39,557 nt of DNA from Clostridiales bacterium. GTDB taxonomy: Bacteria; Bacillota; Clostridia; Oscillospirales; Butyricicoccaceae. This document shows, piece by piece, positions 39,069-39,557 of this stretch; positions within the stretch are counted from its first letter, which is position 1, and every line of letters starts with the position of its first letter. The position numbers and the translations under genes were made by a program. The notes beneath the pieces are model-generated. The model saw nothing but the letters and a program-made list of their open reading frames with translations. It searched no databases and was not told the origin of the DNA. The stretch covers positions 1 through 39,557 of the forward strand of contig SFJM01000019.1 of assembly GCA_004555915.1 (NCBI GenBank), given 5' to 3'.

Positions 39069-39353
39069 TTATGATTCGTAATCTATGGCCGCGCGGTTTT
39101 CCCGCAGCTCCTTATGCAGTGCACCGGCAGCCAAATGGCGGGGATCCTGCTGATAGGCCTGCAGGTCCTCCAGGGAATCGAATTTGACAATCAGCAGAGC
39201 ATCAAAGTCGTTTGCCGGATTGCAGCTCAGACGGGTTTCCACAGAACGGATCTGGGGAATCACGCCATCCAGTGCCTGCAGGCCGTCCAAAAATTCTCTG
39301 GCCTGCTCCTGTGTTCCTTCTTTGAATTTCCACATCACAATATGAGTTATCAT
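39069..39353 (-). CDS. Dabb (stress-responsive alpha/beta barrel) protein
   Basis: 94 residues from ATG 39353 (AAAGGAAG upstream). One ferredoxin-like Dabb domain: ITHIVMWKFKEG at the N-terminus, DFDALLIVKFDSLEDLQAYQQDPRH in the second half. These small dimeric barrels have varied or unknown roles. It is the first gene of the transcription unit that contains pyrK and pyrD. Confidence 0.85.
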   Translation of the reverse strand: MITHIVMWKFKEGTQEQAREFLDGLQALDGVIPQIRSVETRLSCNPANDFDALLIVKFDSLEDLQAYQQDPRHLAAGALHKELRENRAAIDYES

Positions 39354-39384
39354 CCAGTTTTTCTTCCTTTCTATGGGTGTTTCC

Positions 39385-39413
39385 AGTGTAGCATAGAATG
39401 CGTCTGGAAGCAA
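39385..39413 (-). promoter_or_regulatory. Promoter of the pyrimidine operon
   Basis: Minus strand: TTGCTT (39413-39408), 17-nt spacer, TACACT (39390-39385). Confidence 0.65.
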
Positions 39414-39429
39414 ATACGTTTTACTTCCA
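39405..39429. promoter_or_regulatory. Palindromic operator candidate over the pyrimidine -35 box
   Basis: TGGAAG-n-AAA-n5-TTT-n-CTTCCA: 9 of 10 positions pair in each arm around position 39417. It covers the -35 box, so a bound protein would repress. It does not resemble a PyrR RNA site. Confidence 0.5.
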
Positions 39430-39437
39430 ACGGGCAG

Positions 39438-39459
39438 AAAAAAGCTCCCTCACAGGGAG
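39438..39459 (-). terminator. Minus-strand terminator cut off from its gene
   Basis: Read on the minus strand: CTCCCT (39459-39454), loop GTG, AGGGAG (39450-39445), C, then TTTTTT (39443-39438). It would end a minus-strand gene to the right, but the IS3-like element begins at the next base (39460). Confidence 0.7.
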
Positions 39460-39494
39460 TGGACTGTATCCCGAAAAACGGACAATGAAAAAAG

Positions 39495-39534
39495 ATACCT
39501 CCTATTGTAGAATAGAAACTACAGTAGGAGGTAT
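39495..39534 (+). promoter_or_regulatory. Hairpin burying the IS ribosome site
   Basis: The 16-nt arms 39495-39510 and 39519-39534 pair fully with one G-U pair and an 8-nt loop. The right arm contains AGGAGG (39526-39531), 7 nt before ATG 39539. In RNA read through from outside, the ribosome site would be closed. Confidence 0.75.
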
Positions 39535-39538
39535 TTGA

Positions 39539-39557
39539 ATGTCAAGACAATATACAA
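39539..39557 (+). CDS. Start of an IS3-type transposase OrfA (partial)
   Basis: Only MSRQYT is visible before the window ends. IS3-family OrfA proteins often begin in a similar way (short Met-Ser/Gly-Arg-...-Tyr-Ser/Thr start of the HTH domain). The ribosome site AGGAGG is correctly spaced. The family call depends mainly on the adjoining element end. Confidence 0.5.

Larger units (their letters stand above)
39460..39557 (+). mobile_element. Left end of an IS3-family-like element (partial)
   Basis: The sequence from 39460 (TGGACTGTATCCCGAAAAAC, then GGACAATG) has the pattern of IS3/IS150-group ends (TG-ACTG-ACCCC-AAAAA--GGAC). A hairpin, a ribosome site and an ORF start follow. The element runs out of the window, so its other end and any target duplication are not visible. 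Confidence 0.6.

Noticed and set aside
39354..39437. PyrR-type attenuator before the pyrimidine genes
   Set aside because: The leader before the Dabb gene is short and shows no anti-terminator/terminator pair or PyrR-binding loop.

Overview
The window looks like the chromosome of a Bacillota bacterium, probably a gut-type member of Clostridia. The signs are strong AGGAGG ribosome sites, TTGACA/TATAAT promoters, a two-subunit iron-sulfur serine dehydratase, a glucitol PTS with a PRD activator and GutM, a KtrAB potassium system and a PyrD/PyrK dihydroorotate dehydrogenase. The genus cannot be named from sequence alone. Coding density is high, transcription units end in clear hairpin terminators, and both window edges are insertion sequences. 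CDS coordinates include the stop codon.

Layout. 1-1945: a decayed IS630-like fragment, then a complete IS630-family element (TA-flanked, imperfect inverted ends, transposase in two frames) whose right end abuts an aldo/keto reductase gene that has lost its 5' end. 2109-4993: bioB on the minus strand, with a BirA-like operator over its promoter, divergent from sdaAB-sdaAA. 5144-13582: a LacI-type regulator followed by a long sulfur-assimilation operon (transsulfuration-type PLP enzyme, cysK, trxB, trxA, JAMM protease, siroheme sulfite reductase, TusA, ThiS-like carrier, ThiF/MoeB-like E1, MetY-like sulfhydrylase). 13662-17404: a class II glutamine amidotransferase-fold protein, then two unrelated glutamate-cysteine ligase-type genes. 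17512-18824 (minus): a FAH-family hydrolase and a PsiE-like membrane protein.

19010-29055: a sorbitol module made of srlD, a PRD regulator, gutM, srlA, srlE, srlB, pgi, a fructose-6-phosphate aldolase, a ROK regulator, a HAD phosphatase and an HPr paralogue. 29377-34351: KtrB, KtrA, an unknown membrane-anchored protein, and a KdpD/KdpE-like two-component pair whose kinase lacks the usual KdpD N-terminal sensor. 34496-36146: a second HPr paralogue and a frameshifted zinc-ribbon/leucine-rich-repeat surface protein. 36216-39353 (minus): a pyrimidine operon (Dabb protein, pyrK, pyrD) that ends in a histidine-phosphatase/GNAT fusion. 39460-39557: the left end of an IS3-like element.

The most interesting system is the sulfur operon. 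It encodes every part of a protein-thiocarboxylate route: sulfite to sulfide (Sir), a ThiS-like carrier, its E1 activator, a JAMM protease and PLP acceptor enzymes. The carrier is translated with a blocking C-terminal Cys after Gly-Gly-Gly, so it resembles the carrier-cysteine adduct that such proteases cleave. The downstream gamma-glutamylcysteine ligases use the cysteine this operon may supply. Also notable: both HPr paralogues have Lys at position 46 in place of the regulatory Ser, three strong hairpins lie between srlE and srlB, and the IS3-like end carries a hairpin that buries its own ribosome site.
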